Positions 6,764 to 15,322 of a stretch of 42,768 nucleotides of DNA are shown one piece after another (within the stretch, counting starts at the first letter, position 1; each line of letters begins with the position of its first letter). The stretch spans positions 1 to 42,768 of the forward strand of contig NZ_RZRU01000037.1 of NCBI RefSeq assembly GCF_003997495.1, read 5' to 3'. Source of the DNA: Mesorhizobium sp. M7A.F.Ca.US.008.03.1.1 (GTDB lineage Bacteria; Pseudomonadota; Alphaproteobacteria; Rhizobiales; Rhizobiaceae). The notes below the pieces were generated by a model that was not told the origin of the DNA, did no database searches, and was given only the letters and a program-made list of their open reading frames with translations. A program made the translations under genes and the position numbers.

Positions 6764-9700
6764 GCTTTTCAGATCTCTTCATTCGCCGGCCTGTTCTTTC
6801 GACGGTCCTTGCCTGCATGATCCTGCTCCTGGGTTTCCAGGGCATCTTCAACCTGTCGATCCGGCAGTATCCGAAGGTCGATGAAACGGCGATCACCATC
6901 ACCACGGCCTATCCGGGCGCCAGCGCCGATCTGATCCAGGGCTTCATTTCCGCCCCGATCGCCCGCGCTGTCGCCTCGACCGAAAACATCGACTACGTCA
7001 CCTCGTCCAGCCGCCCGTCCTCCAGCACCGTGACGGTGCAGATGAAGCTCGGCTCGAACCCCGACGTCGCGCTGACCGAAGTTCTGTCCAAGGTCCAGGG
7101 CGTGCGCGGCACTTTGCCGGACGCATCGAAGGACCCTGTCATCGTCAAGGGCACCGGCCAGCAGTTCGCGATGATGTACATCTCGATGCAGAATCCGAAC
7201 ATGACGAAGGAGCAGCTGACGGAGTATATCGAGCGCGTCATCAGACCGCGCATGTCGACGGTCGAAGGCGTTGCCGACGTGCAGATCTTCGGCGCCCAGG
7301 AATACTCGATGCGCGTCTGGATCGATCCGGTCAAGCTTGCCGCGCGCGGCGTGACGGCCTCCGAACTGCTGACGGCGATCAACAATTCCAACTTCCTGTC
7401 GGCGCCCGGCAACACCCAGAACGAGTATGTCGTTTCCTCGATCACCGTGCGCTCGACATTGCAGACGCCGGAGGCATTCGCCGAGTTGCCACTGCGCTCT
7501 ACCGACGGCAATGTAGTGCGGTTGCGCGACGTGGCTCGCGTCGAACTCGCGGCCGAGAACACCGACACCAGGGTTTCGTTCAACGGCAAGCCAGGCACCT
7601 TCCTCGCCATCTTCCCAACGCCGGCGGCCAATCCGCTGACCACGGCGGCTGCGCTCACCAAGCTGGTGCCGCAGATTCAGGAGACGCTGCCGAAAGGCAT
7701 GACGATCGAGGTCGTCTACGACGCGACCGGGCAGATCAGCGCTTCCATCGAAGAGGTGTTCAAGACCATCGCCGAGGCGGTTGCCATCGTCATCGTCGTC
7801 ATCCTTCTGTTCCTTGGTTCCTTCCGGTCGGTGATGATGCCGATCATCACCATCCCGTTGTCGCTGATCGGCGTCTGCTTCCTTTTGTTTGCTGTCGGCT
7901 ACTCGATCAACCTCCTGTCGCTGCTGGCCATGGTGCTGGCGATTGGCCTGGTCGTCGACGACGCCATCGTGGTGGTGGAGAACATCCATCGCCATATGGA
8001 AGAAGATCACATGTCGCCGATGCAGGCCGCGTTCAGCGGTATGCGCGAAATCGCGTCGGCCATCGTTGCCATGACCATGACGCTGGCCGCCGTGTTCGCG
8101 CCGCTGGCCTTCACCGGCGGCCTCACCGGCGCGCTGTTCCGTGAATTCGCGGTCACGCTCGCCGGCTCGGTGGTGCTCTCGGGTGTCATCGCCATCACCA
8201 TCACCCCGATGATGTCGGCACGCCTCTTGAAGTCGGGCACGCCGGGCCGTTTTCAGCGCATTGTCGACGGCACCTTCGCGCGCGTCGAGCATGTCTATGA
8301 ACGGGCCGTCACCGGGTCGCTCAATTATCGCCCATTGACGCTGATCATCGTGCTTGCGCTTGTCGGTGTCACCGGCTTCATGTTCACCAAGACCTCGAGC
8401 GAACTGGCGCCGGAAGAGGATCAGGGCTTTTTGCTCTCGATTGTGACGGCGCCACGTTATGCGACCTCCGATTACACCGAGACATATGTCAACCAGATCC
8501 TCGGTCTGGTGAAGGATATTCCCGAAACACGGGCGCAGTTCTCGGCCGTCGCCTTCGGCGGCACGACAAACAGCGCCTTCGTCGGCTATGCCTTCAAGGA
8601 CTGGGCGGAACGCAAGCGCAATTCGAAGGAACTGCAGGCCGACATTACGGCCCGTATCGCCAAAGTGGCCGGTGTCGAGGCTTTCGTCTTTGCCCCGCCG
8701 ACATTGCCGGGCTCCGGCGGCGGCCTGCCCATCTCCATGGTGGTGCGATCGACGGGCGCTTCCTCGGAAGTGTACGAGGTGGCCGAGCAGATCAAGAACA
8801 AGGCGCAAGCGTCCGGCCGCTTCATCGTCGTGCAGAATTCGATGGCTTATGACGCACCGGAGGTGACGGTGACCATCGACCGCGACCGCGCCGCGGCGCT
8901 GAACCTGCCGATCGCCGATATCGGCCGCACGCTGACCTTGCTGGTCGGCGGCGCCGAAGTGGCGCAGTTCGACCGCGACTCCAACAGCTACGACATCATC
9001 CCGCAGGTGCCGCAGGAGTTTCGCGACAACCCCGACAAGCTCGGCGAATACTTCGTGCGCAGCGTGACGGGCGAGATGGTGCCGCTATCGGCTGTGGTCA
9101 AGATTTCGACCAATGCGGCGCCGGCGGCAATCGAGCAGTTCAACCAGCTGAATTCGTCGACGATTTCGGCGCTTCCGCTGCCCGGCGTCACCACTGGCGA
9201 CGGGCTGAAGGCGCTGGAGGACATCGCCAAGGAGAGCTTGCCCGACACCTTCTTCCTCGACTATTCCGGTCAATCGCGGCAGGAAAAGGAACAGGGCAAC
9301 ACCATCCTGATCGCTTTCGCGGCCGCCGTCGTCGTCATCTATCTGGTGCTGGCGGCGCAGTTTGAAAGCTTCCGCGATCCGCTGATCATCATGATGGCGG
9401 TGCCGCTGTCGATCTTCGGCGCGATCGTGCCGCTCAATCTGGGCCTCGGCACGCTCAACATCTACACGCAGGTCGGCCTGATCACACTGATCGGTCTGAT
9501 AACCAAGCACGGCATCCTGTTGGTCGAGTTCGCCAACCAGCAGCGTGAAAAGCATGGCATGCGACGGCGCGACGCCATCATCGCCTCGGCCAAGGTGCGC
9601 CTGCGGCCGATTCTGATGACGACAGCGGCGATGGCGCTTGGCGTTGTGCCGCTGATCACGTCCAGCGGCGCTGGTGCGGCGGCCCGCTATTCGATGGGCC

Positions 9701-9843
9701 TGGTCATCTTCACCGGCATCCTGGTCGGCACCATGTTCACGCTCTTCGTCGTGCCCATGTTCTACACCTTCATCGCCAGCAAGGACCTGCCTCATTTGGC
9801 GGAGAAGCCGGATCCCAAGCTGATGCCGGCACTGCCGAGCTAG
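6760..9843 (+). CDS. RND multidrug efflux pump, inner-membrane transporter (HAE-1/AcrB type)
   Basis: The 1027-residue protein is full length for AcrB-like pumps. It has the N-terminal FIRRPVLSTVLACMILLLG helix, two large periplasmic loops and twelve expected transmembrane segments. Transmembrane segment 4 carries the proton-relay pair (GLVVDDAIVVVEN, Asp400-Asp401). The second half holds GLITKHGILLVEFANQQRE and the conserved RLRPILMTT segment. The ATG overlaps the adaptor stop by 4 bases, so the two are translationally coupled. A strong hairpin terminator follows. Substrate range cannot be read from sequence. The operon is probably controlled by the divergent TetR protein. Confidence 0.95.
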   Translation: MSFSDLFIRRPVLSTVLACMILLLGFQGIFNLSIRQYPKVDETAITITTAYPGASADLIQGFISAPIARAVASTENIDYVTSSSRPSSSTVTVQMKLGSNPDVALTEVLSKVQGVRGTLPDASKDPVIVKGTGQQFAMMYISMQNPNMTKEQLTEYIERVIRPRMSTVEGVADVQIFGAQEYSMRVWIDPVKLAARGVTASELLTAINNSNFLSAPGNTQNEYVVSSITVRSTLQTPEAFAELPLRSTDGNVVRLRDVARVELAAENTDTRVSFNGKPGTFLAIFPTPAANPLTTAAALTKLVPQIQETLPKGMTIEVVYDATGQISASIEEVFKTIAEAVAIVIVVILLFLGSFRSVMMPIITIPLSLIGVCFLLFAVGYSINLLSLLAMVLAIGLVVDDAIVVVENIHRHMEEDHMSPMQAAFSGMREIASAIVAMTMTLAAVFAPLAFTGGLTGALFREFAVTLAGSVVLSGVIAITITPMMSARLLKSGTPGRFQRIVDGTFARVEHVYERAVTGSLNYRPLTLIIVLALVGVTGFMFTKTSSELAPEEDQGFLLSIVTAPRYATSDYTETYVNQILGLVKDIPETRAQFSAVAFGGTTNSAFVGYAFKDWAERKRNSKELQADITARIAKVAGVEAFVFAPPTLPGSGGGLPISMVVRSTGASSEVYEVAEQIKNKAQASGRFIVVQNSMAYDAPEVTVTIDRDRAAALNLPIADIGRTLTLLVGGAEVAQFDRDSNSYDIIPQVPQEFRDNPDKLGEYFVRSVTGEMVPLSAVVKISTNAAPAAIEQFNQLNSSTISALPLPGVTTGDGLKALEDIAKESLPDTFFLDYSGQSRQEKEQGNTILIAFAAAVVVIYLVLAAQFESFRDPLIIMMAVPLSIFGAIVPLNLGLGTLNIYTQVGLITLIGLITKHGILLVEFANQQREKHGMRRRDAIIASAKVRLRPILMTTAAMALGVVPLITSSGAGAAARYSMGLVIFTGILVGTMFTLFVVPMFYTFIASKDLPHLAEKPDPKLMPALPS

Positions 9844-9900
9844 GGCGGTCGAGGGAGTCCCGCCCGGAAATGCGCAGGGCAAATCGATGGAAGTGAAAGA

Positions 9901-9934
9901 AAAGAGGCCGGGAATTTTCCGGCCTCTTTCTTTT
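9901..9934 (+). terminator. Rho-independent terminator after the RND operon
   Basis: AAAGAGGCCGG (9901-9911) pairs with CCGGCCTCTTT (9919-9929) around a 7-base loop, followed by CTTTT. The A run on the other side would let it also act on transcripts from the minus-strand gene at 10090. Confidence 0.85.
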
Positions 9935-9940
9935 GGCTGG

Positions 9941-10024
9941 GCTCGATACCGCCGGTTTGCGCTGTACTCAATACACCCGGGTCGAGCTGCGCTCGATACC
10001 CCGGGTCGAGCTGCGCTCGATACC
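9941..10024. repeat. Short tandem repeat, 24-base unit
   Basis: Two identical 24-base copies occupy 9977-10000 and 10001-10024. Each contains the dyad TCGAG-CTGCG-CTCGA and ends in GCTCGATACC. Degenerate copies or remnants precede them from 9941. The repeat lies between the RND terminator and the end of the L,D-transpeptidase gene. Confidence 0.8.
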
Positions 10025-10089
10025 GCAGCGTTTTCCGACGGGAGCCTCGAGGCGTGCCAGCATGCTGACACGCCACCGTTTCCAGCCTG

Positions 10090-10551
10090 CTACTTGACGA
10101 TGACGATGCTGGTGTTGGTCGCGCCGAAGGTTTCGACGAGCTGGTAGAAATCGGCGGCGTTGTCAGGGTGCAGCCGCACGCAGCCATGCGAAGCCGGCTG
10201 GCCGAGGCGCTTGATCGCATAGGTCGCGTGCACCGCATAGCCACCGCTGAAGAAGACCGAGTGCGGCATCGGGGCGTTGTCGTATTTCTTCGAATACCAC
10301 ATTTCATGCATGCGGGTCGGCTTGAACGAGCCGGTCGGCGTCACATGGGCCCGGTCGCCGGTGGAGACTTTCCAGGCGAAGGTCGGTCGGCCATCGACCG
10401 AGACTTCCATGACCTGCTGCGAAAGCGAAACACGCGCCACGATCTTGTTGGCGGCGTGCGCCGCGCCCGAGCCGGCGCCGAGCAGCAGTGCTGCCCCAGT
10501 CAAGGCAGCGGCGGTGATGTTGATGAGCTTGGCGGAAATGGCGGTGTGCAT
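10090..10551 (-). CDS. L,D-transpeptidase (YkuD domain), exported
   Basis: A 153-residue protein with a signal peptide (about residues 1-34, ending GAAHA). The YkuD catalytic signature is complete: His109 (YAVHAT) and His122, Cys124 and Arg126 in SHGCVRL. These enzymes form 3-3 cross-links in peptidoglycan or attach proteins to it in the periplasm, using the catalytic cysteine. No LysM or peptidoglycan-binding domain is attached; this minimal form is common in Rhizobiales. The ATG follows GAGGGG. It is a single-gene unit facing the RND operon. Confidence 0.93.
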   Translation of the reverse strand: MHTAISAKLINITAAALTGAALLLGAGSGAAHAANKIVARVSLSQQVMEVSVDGRPTFAWKVSTGDRAHVTPTGSFKPTRMHEMWYSKKYDNAPMPHSVFFSGGYAVHATYAIKRLGQPASHGCVRLHPDNAADFYQLVETFGATNTSIVIVK

Positions 10552-10907
10552 GATGGAAGTCCCCTCTCTCTGCCGGTTGGGCCGGCTCCAATTCGATGGC
10601 CGCTTATCCCTACGTCATGTTTCGAGAAGATTTCGCAAAACACTCGTTTATGTTTCGAACTTGTTTCTATCGATTAACAAACGCCTCCTTATAAACTTGG
10701 CTGGAACAGACTCGGCAGGCGCGGGCAGCCAAGACCAGGAGTCGGGAACATGAGTATCCGCCTTCAAACGAAAGTGCGAATTGGCGTCATATGAAAGAAC
10801 AACCGCCGACATCGAAACCAACCTGCAACAAAGCGCGGCTCCAAGCGGCATGATCCGGATACGGGGCGCGAGCAAAGTTGACGCAACAAAAACAGCCGGT
10901 AACGAAC
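10552..10907. other. 356-base intergenic region, probable promoter DNA
   Basis: AT-richer than its surroundings around 10620-10700. It should contain the promoters of the L,D-transpeptidase (leftward) and of the small gene at 10908 (rightward). I see no consensus promoter strong enough to mark and no open frame with a ribosome site. Confidence 0.5.
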
Positions 10908-11240
10908 ATGAGGACGAAATCGAACGCGCTGTCCTGGTTTCTCAGGATCAGCATCGCGCCAGCGATCATCGGCGGCGTCGGCACGGTTGCCGGCACCCCG
11001 ATGACAAAGCTCGGCGCGATGACTTCGGGCGAGATTTCGACGCTGCATGCCGCACTGTTTTTCGCCACGGTCTGGATTGTTTCCAGCCTGCGCATCGCCC
11101 GGCTCAAGGCCCTCTGGCGGGTCGGCCTTAGGCTGACGGGTTTGCGCGGCGCCTCCGGCAACTTGCTGCCGAGAGGACCGAAGGCCCGCGCCGCGACGGG
11201 GGGCTCCGTGGGCGGCGCGGGCACTTCGGGGGTACCCTGA
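10908..11240 (+). CDS. Small probable membrane protein of unknown function
   Basis: A 110-residue frame starting MRTKSNALSWFLRISIAPAI. I do not recognise a family. Two hydrophobic stretches are visible, about 8-28 and 48-66 (HAALFFATVWIVSSL), then a basic, Gly/Pro-rich tail. Codons show the high GC third position of neighbouring genes, which supports this strand over the long overlapping minus-strand frame. The ribosome site is weak (GGTAACG). A TTG at 10878 would lengthen it by ten residues. Confidence 0.5.
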   Translation: MRTKSNALSWFLRISIAPAIIGGVGTVAGTPMTKLGAMTSGEISTLHAALFFATVWIVSSLRIARLKALWRVGLRLTGLRGASGNLLPRGPKARAATGGSVGGAGTSGVP

Positions 11241-11295
11241 AGCGACCCGCAACAGGTTCATTTTTGAAGAATTGGCATTTTGGGGAACTGCGACG

Positions 11296-11463
11296 ATGAA
11301 AACTAAATTCGCTGCTTCGGTGCTGTCCGCACTGCTTTACGCCCAGGGTCTGCTCGGCTTTGCCGGCCTTGCCACCATGCTTCTCAGGGACCGCGCCCAT
11401 GCAAGCGAACTCACTATGGGCAGTGACATGCCGGTGGGGCCATCGCTTCTGCTGGTACGCTGA
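11296..11463 (+). CDS. Small exported or membrane-anchored protein, 55 residues
   Basis: Starts MKTKFAASVLSALLYAQGLL with GGGGAA 9 bases upstream, then a hydrophobic helix through about residue 30 and a short polar tail. It may be a cleaved signal peptide (possible site after RAHA) or a single-span membrane protein. Codon use is native. No known family recognised. It lies close behind the small gene at 10908 on the same strand, so the two may be co-transcribed. Confidence 0.55.
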   Translation: MKTKFAASVLSALLYAQGLLGFAGLATMLLRDRAHASELTMGSDMPVGPSLLLVR

Positions 11464-11535
11464 GGGTCAAAAGCATCGGGCCCAGAGATGGAGAATCCGA
11501 TGCCCGCAAAAAGGGATTGCGCCGGGAGCCGGCAG

Positions 11536-12282
11536 TCAGTCGGCGAATTGCCGCGGCGGATCGAACCGGTAGCCGGCGCCACGTATTGTGGTGATGGTGT
11601 CGGTGTCGAGCTTGCGGCGCAGCCGCACGATGCGCGAATCGATCGAGCGATCGAAGGCGTCGGCGTTTTCGGCCGGTGCCGCGGCGATGATATCGTCACG
11701 CGTCAGCACCTTGCGCGGACTGGCCAGGAACAACCTGAGCAGCGCCACCTGGCCGGGCGAAAGCTGTTCCTCGGAGCCGGAGCGATGCATGACCATGGCC
11801 GATCTCAGATCGACGGTCGCGTTCTCCAGCACGATCAGTTCCTGGGTGCCCCTGCCGCGGCGCGAAAGCAGGCCGCCGACACGGGCAGCCAGTTCACGGA
11901 CATTGAGCGGGCTCTCGACGACGTCGGCCGCACCAAGCTCCAGCGCCAGCACCTTGTCGACAAGATCGGCCGGGCGGCAGATCAGAATGAAATCCGGTCC
12001 GCCCTCGCCGCCTCCTCCTTGGCTGCCATAACGTCTGAGCAGGTCCCGCCCCTCAGCCTGGCTGAGGCTGTCGCCGACGACGACGACGTCGATTCCCTTT
12101 CCCGACAGCAGCGATTCTGCCTCCCAGGGCTGGCGCGCCTGATGCACGTCGTGGCCGCGCCGCTCGAGATGATCGGCGAGTTCGGTCGCCACCACTTCGG
12201 CAACGGAAACAAGCGCAATGACAGATCGTGCGGCCATATTTTCCAACCGTTCCCTGGCAACCCGGATATGAGTGCTGGACAT
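11536..12282 (-). CDS. Atypical OmpR-type response regulator with degenerate receiver
   Basis: The C-terminal half is a good winged-helix DNA-binding domain (LSPGQVALLRLFLASPRKVLTRDDI ... DSRIVRLRRKLDTDTITTIRGAGYRF). The receiver is degenerate. The acidic pair of strand 1 is replaced (IALVSVAEV where the neighbour has IVIVEDE). The conserved Thr/Ser is lost (LICRPAD), and the conserved lysine is gone (VVESPLNVRE where the neighbour has IVKPYELRE). An Asp follows strand 3 but is shifted by one. A Gly-rich insert (GSQGGGGEGG) interrupts the domain. It probably works without classical phosphorylation. Start chosen at ATG 12282; ATG 12237 is possible. It is divergent from the canonical regulator at 12332. 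Confidence 0.82.
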   Translation of the reverse strand: MSSTHIRVARERLENMAARSVIALVSVAEVVATELADHLERRGHDVHQARQPWEAESLLSGKGIDVVVVGDSLSQAEGRDLLRRYGSQGGGGEGGPDFILICRPADLVDKVLALELGAADVVESPLNVRELAARVGGLLSRRGRGTQELIVLENATVDLRSAMVMHRSGSEEQLSPGQVALLRLFLASPRKVLTRDDIIAAAPAENADAFDRSIDSRIVRLRRKLDTDTITTIRGAGYRFDPPRQFAD

Positions 12283-12301
12283 GATGTTTATACCCAATCT
12301 A

Positions 12302-12319
12302 CTTTCCACTGAAAGTGGG
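12302..12319. promoter_or_regulatory. Overlapping inverted repeats between divergent regulators
   Basis: CTTTC-CACT-GAAAG and CCACT-GAA-AGTGG overlap in the 49-base gap between the two response regulator genes. The position fits a shared operator, possibly for one of the two regulators; short arms keep confidence low. Confidence 0.35.
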
Positions 12320-12331
12320 AGCGAAAGCATC

Positions 12332-13057
12332 GTGCGGGCAAGAATTGTTATCGTCGAGGACGAGCCCGATCTGAGGGATGCGGTTGCCGAATACCTCGAA
12401 GCCGCGGGCTATGAAGTGGTCACCGCCGAAAGTGCTGCCGCCGCGCGCAGCCTCGTTGAGACGCAGTCGTTCCATCTCGCCATCCTCGACATCGCCATGC
12501 CCGGCGAGGACGGCCTCTCGCTCGGCCGCTGGCTGCGTTCGAAACTGCCGATCGGCATCATCTATGCGACCGCGGCCGGCACCGCGCTCGACCGCATCGT
12601 TGGGCTGGAACTCGGTGCCGACGACTACATCGTCAAGCCCTACGAATTGCGCGAAGTGCTGGCCAGGGTGCGCAGCGTGTTGCGCCGGGTTCCCCAGCCG
12701 AAGGAACTCCAGGGCAAGAAGGCCGGGACGGATCGCCGTTCCGTTACCTTCGGCCCATTCCAGGCCGATCTCGACGGCAGGCTGGTCACCGGCGCCAATG
12801 GCGCGGTGATCGACATGGCCAAGAGTGAGTTCGACGTGCTGGAGATTTTCCTCACCCGCGCCAACCGGCTGCTGACCCGCGCCGCCATCTCCGAGGCGAT
12901 CGGTTTCACCGAAGATCCGGAATCGTCGCGCGCGGTCGACATTCGCATCATGCGACTACGCAAAAAGATCGAGGCCGACCCGGCCAATCCGAAATTCCTG
13001 CGCACGGTGCGCGGCGAGGGCTATATCTTCTCGCTGCCGGCCGGCGAGGGCAACTGA
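12332..13057 (+). CDS. OmpR-family response regulator
   Basis: A 241-residue protein with a complete receiver: acidic pair in VIVEDEPD, phosphoacceptor Asp53 (LAILDIAMPG), Thr80 (IYATAAG) and Lys102 (YIVKPYE). The winged-helix output domain ends RTVRGEGYIFSL. Start placed at GTG 12332 with GGGAG ten bases upstream, because the family begins right before strand 1; an upstream in-frame ATG at 12272 would add 20 residues and overlap the divergent gene. The hybrid kinase at 13125 follows on the same strand and is the obvious partner. Confidence 0.9.
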   Translation: MRARIVIVEDEPDLRDAVAEYLEAAGYEVVTAESAAAARSLVETQSFHLAILDIAMPGEDGLSLGRWLRSKLPIGIIYATAAGTALDRIVGLELGADDYIVKPYELREVLARVRSVLRRVPQPKELQGKKAGTDRRSVTFGPFQADLDGRLVTGANGAVIDMAKSEFDVLEIFLTRANRLLTRAAISEAIGFTEDPESSRAVDIRIMRLRKKIEADPANPKFLRTVRGEGYIFSLPAGEGN

Positions 13058-13124
13058 GCACCGGGCCAGAAGGATTCAGTTGCTCGCTGGCCGAATTGGC
13101 ACGACTCCGAAATGACAGCACAAG

Positions 13125-15212
13125 ATGATCGCTGAAGCAGCAAGCACCGATATGCAAGGGTTCAGGCAGGGCGCGGCGATGGCGGCCGTGCGTGTCGTTC
13201 GCCGGCTGCGCGAGGCCGGCGACTGGCAGCGCGAGATGGACGGCATACTGGAAACGCTGTGCCGGGCCTTGGATTGCCAGCGCGGCATCCTGTTTCGCTT
13301 GCGCGAACTGCCGGGCCAGGGCTTCGCCCAATCCGTCGCCGCCTATTGGATCGACCCTCTTTTCGGCGGCGAACTGGCGTCGCCAACCGTCATCATGCAA
13401 TCGATCGTCAATTCCGACCCCCTGCTGGAGCGGCTTGCCGAGGACGAGAGGCAAGGCAAGATCTTCGCCGGCCATACGCGCGACCTCAAAGGCTTCCTGA
13501 GGACCGATTTCGAGAAGCAGAACATCAAGTCGTTCCTCTCGGTCTCGGTCTTCGCGCATGGCCATCTCTGGGGCACGCTGGCGGTCAATGACTGCGTCAA
13601 CGAGCGTGCATGGACGGACGAGGAAGAGGCGACGCTGCACATCATCGCGCTGGCCATCGGCGACGCCATCGAGCGCTCGCCCTCCGACGCCCACGCCAGC
13701 GAGGTCATTCGCCGCACCATGCTGCAGGCCTCGCTCGATGCCATTGTCGTCATCGACGAGACCGGCTCGATCATCGAATTCAATCCGGCTGCCGAGAAGA
13801 TGTTCGGCTTCCAGCGCAGCGACATCCTCGGCAAGGACCTGCTCGATACGATCGTGCCGATCTACTACCGCAAGGGCTATGCCTCAGGGGCCGAATACAT
13901 GTCGGGCCGCGGCGCGCCGATGGTCGGCCAGCGGCTCGAGACGGTGACCCAGAACGCCGCCGGCGAAGTGTTCCCGATCGAGTTGACGGCGACCGAGATG
14001 CGGGTCGCCGACCGTCGCCTGATCTTCGGCTCCATCCGCGACCTGCGCGACAAATTGCGCGCCGAGGAGGAGATCGGCCGGCAGCGCGAGAAGCTGCACC
14101 AGAACGAGAAGATGGCGGCGATGGGTTCGTTGCTGGCCGGCGTCTCGCACGAGCTCAACAATCCGCTGGCCGTGGTTGTGGCGCAATCGACGCTGCTGCA
14201 CGAATTCGCCTCCGACCCGCAGACCAAGGTGCGCGCCGAGAAAGTCCGTGCGGCGGCCGAGCGCTGCGGCCGCATCGTCAAGAGCTTCCTGTCGATGGTC
14301 CGCCTCCATCCCGCGGCACAAGCCGAGACCGACCTCAACCAGGTGATCCGGTCGGCACTCGAAGTGACCGCCTATGGCGCGCGCTCAAGCGGCATCACCA
14401 TCGACACCGATTTCGCCGCCGGCCCGCTGCTGGCCATGGCCGACGCCGACCATGTGACGCAGGTGGCGGCGAATTTCCTCATCAACAGCCAGCACGCTTT
14501 GGCCGGCATTGCCGGCGACCGGCTGATCAAGGTGCGGACGTTCCGCAGCGACCGGAGCCATCCCTGCTTCTCGGTCGAGGACAATGGGCCCGGCGTGCCG
14601 GAAGCGATCCGCGGCCGCATCTTCGAATCCTATTTCACCACCAAGCCGGTCGGCGTCGGCACCGGCATCGGCCTGTCGATCTCGAAATCGATCATCGAGC
14701 GGCACAATGGCAATGTCTGGTTCGAGGAAGTGCTGCCGAGAGGCGCGCGTTTCGTCGTCCAACTGCCGGCCATCGTGGCCGGCCTCGCCACCGCCGGCGA
14801 CAACCAGCCGCGATCGAGCGGCTTGCGCCATGCCTTGATCATCGACGACGAGCCGGATGTCGCCGGCTCGCTTTCCGACATTCTCGAACTGATGGGCATC
14901 AAGTCGCGGATCGTTCCTGTCTGGGAATCGGGCGCCGCCACTTTGAGCGGGCACATGCCGCCGGACATCGTCTTTTCGGACCTGCGCATGCCCGGCGTCA
15001 GCGGCATATCGATCTATCGCGAGTTGCTCGCCGAAAAGCCTGACCTGGCGCGGCGTTTCGTGCTGGTCACAGGCGACCTGATCGGTGCGAAAGCCGAAAT
15101 CGAGGCCCTGCCGGCACAGCAGCGGCCGCAGATCCTGGAAAAGCCGTTCAGCACGCTGGATGTGCGCAGTGTGCTGTCCGCCATTGCCGAACAGGCGGCC
15201 TTGAAAGGATAA
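13125..15212 (+). CDS. Hybrid sensor histidine kinase: GAF-PAS-HisKA-HATPase-receiver
   Basis: A 695-residue cytoplasmic protein with no membrane segment. Order: GAF about 20-185, PAS about 200-315 (LDAIVVIDETGSIIEFNPAAEKMFGF), HisKA with His342 in SHELNNP, HATPase about 440-555 (NFLINSQHAL, DNGPGVP, GTGIGLSISKSI). A C-terminal receiver with DDEPD, Asp619 (FSDLRMPG) and Lys (LEKPFS) completes it. The HELNNP box is typical of kinases with PAS input. With two response regulator genes just upstream, phosphate could pass to the canonical regulator, while the attached receiver modulates or branches the signal. The stimulus is unknown. Confidence 0.93.
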   Translation: MIAEAASTDMQGFRQGAAMAAVRVVRRLREAGDWQREMDGILETLCRALDCQRGILFRLRELPGQGFAQSVAAYWIDPLFGGELASPTVIMQSIVNSDPLLERLAEDERQGKIFAGHTRDLKGFLRTDFEKQNIKSFLSVSVFAHGHLWGTLAVNDCVNERAWTDEEEATLHIIALAIGDAIERSPSDAHASEVIRRTMLQASLDAIVVIDETGSIIEFNPAAEKMFGFQRSDILGKDLLDTIVPIYYRKGYASGAEYMSGRGAPMVGQRLETVTQNAAGEVFPIELTATEMRVADRRLIFGSIRDLRDKLRAEEEIGRQREKLHQNEKMAAMGSLLAGVSHELNNPLAVVVAQSTLLHEFASDPQTKVRAEKVRAAAERCGRIVKSFLSMVRLHPAAQAETDLNQVIRSALEVTAYGARSSGITIDTDFAAGPLLAMADADHVTQVAANFLINSQHALAGIAGDRLIKVRTFRSDRSHPCFSVEDNGPGVPEAIRGRIFESYFTTKPVGVGTGIGLSISKSIIERHNGNVWFEEVLPRGARFVVQLPAIVAGLATAGDNQPRSSGLRHALIIDDEPDVAGSLSDILELMGIKSRIVPVWESGAATLSGHMPPDIVFSDLRMPGVSGISIYRELLAEKPDLARRFVLVTGDLIGAKAEIEALPAQQRPQILEKPFSTLDVRSVLSAIAEQAALKG

Positions 15213-15240
15213 AAAAGTGGCCCCCGGGGGCGGGGCCGAA
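15213..15240 (-). terminator. Probable terminator for the minus-strand gene at 15323
   Basis: GGCCCC-CGGGGGC-GGGGCC forms a hairpin. Read on the minus strand it is followed by CACTTTTTTA, giving the T tail. It lies directly after the stop codon of the hybrid kinase. Confidence 0.5.
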
Positions 15241-15274
15241 GAAGAGCGCGCTGGAGGGAGCGCTCGGGGAGTCC

Positions 15275-15318
15275 AGAGCATGATCCCAAAACGGGAACGG
15301 TTTCGGACCAGGCTCGAC
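15275..15318. repeat. Fragment of a Rhizobiales palindromic intergenic repeat
   Basis: AGAGCATGATCCCAAAACGG, then GGAACGGTTTCGGA and a GGCTC end, resembles the dispersed element of Mesorhizobium and relatives that starts AGAGCATGATCC and ends with its complement. Here the right arm is decayed. Identification is from memory of such elements. Confidence 0.6.
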
Positions 15319-15322
15319 AAAA

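Noticed and set aside
6769..8808. A 679-residue open frame opposite the RND pump
   Set aside because: Antisense of a highly conserved gene; its His/Asp/Arg-rich composition is that of an antisense frame.
9977..10024. CRISPR-like repeat
   Set aside because: The units are directly adjacent, without spacers, and no cas gene is present.
10764..11261. Minus-strand frames overlapping the small gene at 10908
   Set aside because: Codon third positions and hydrophobic pattern fit the plus strand better; no ribosome site.
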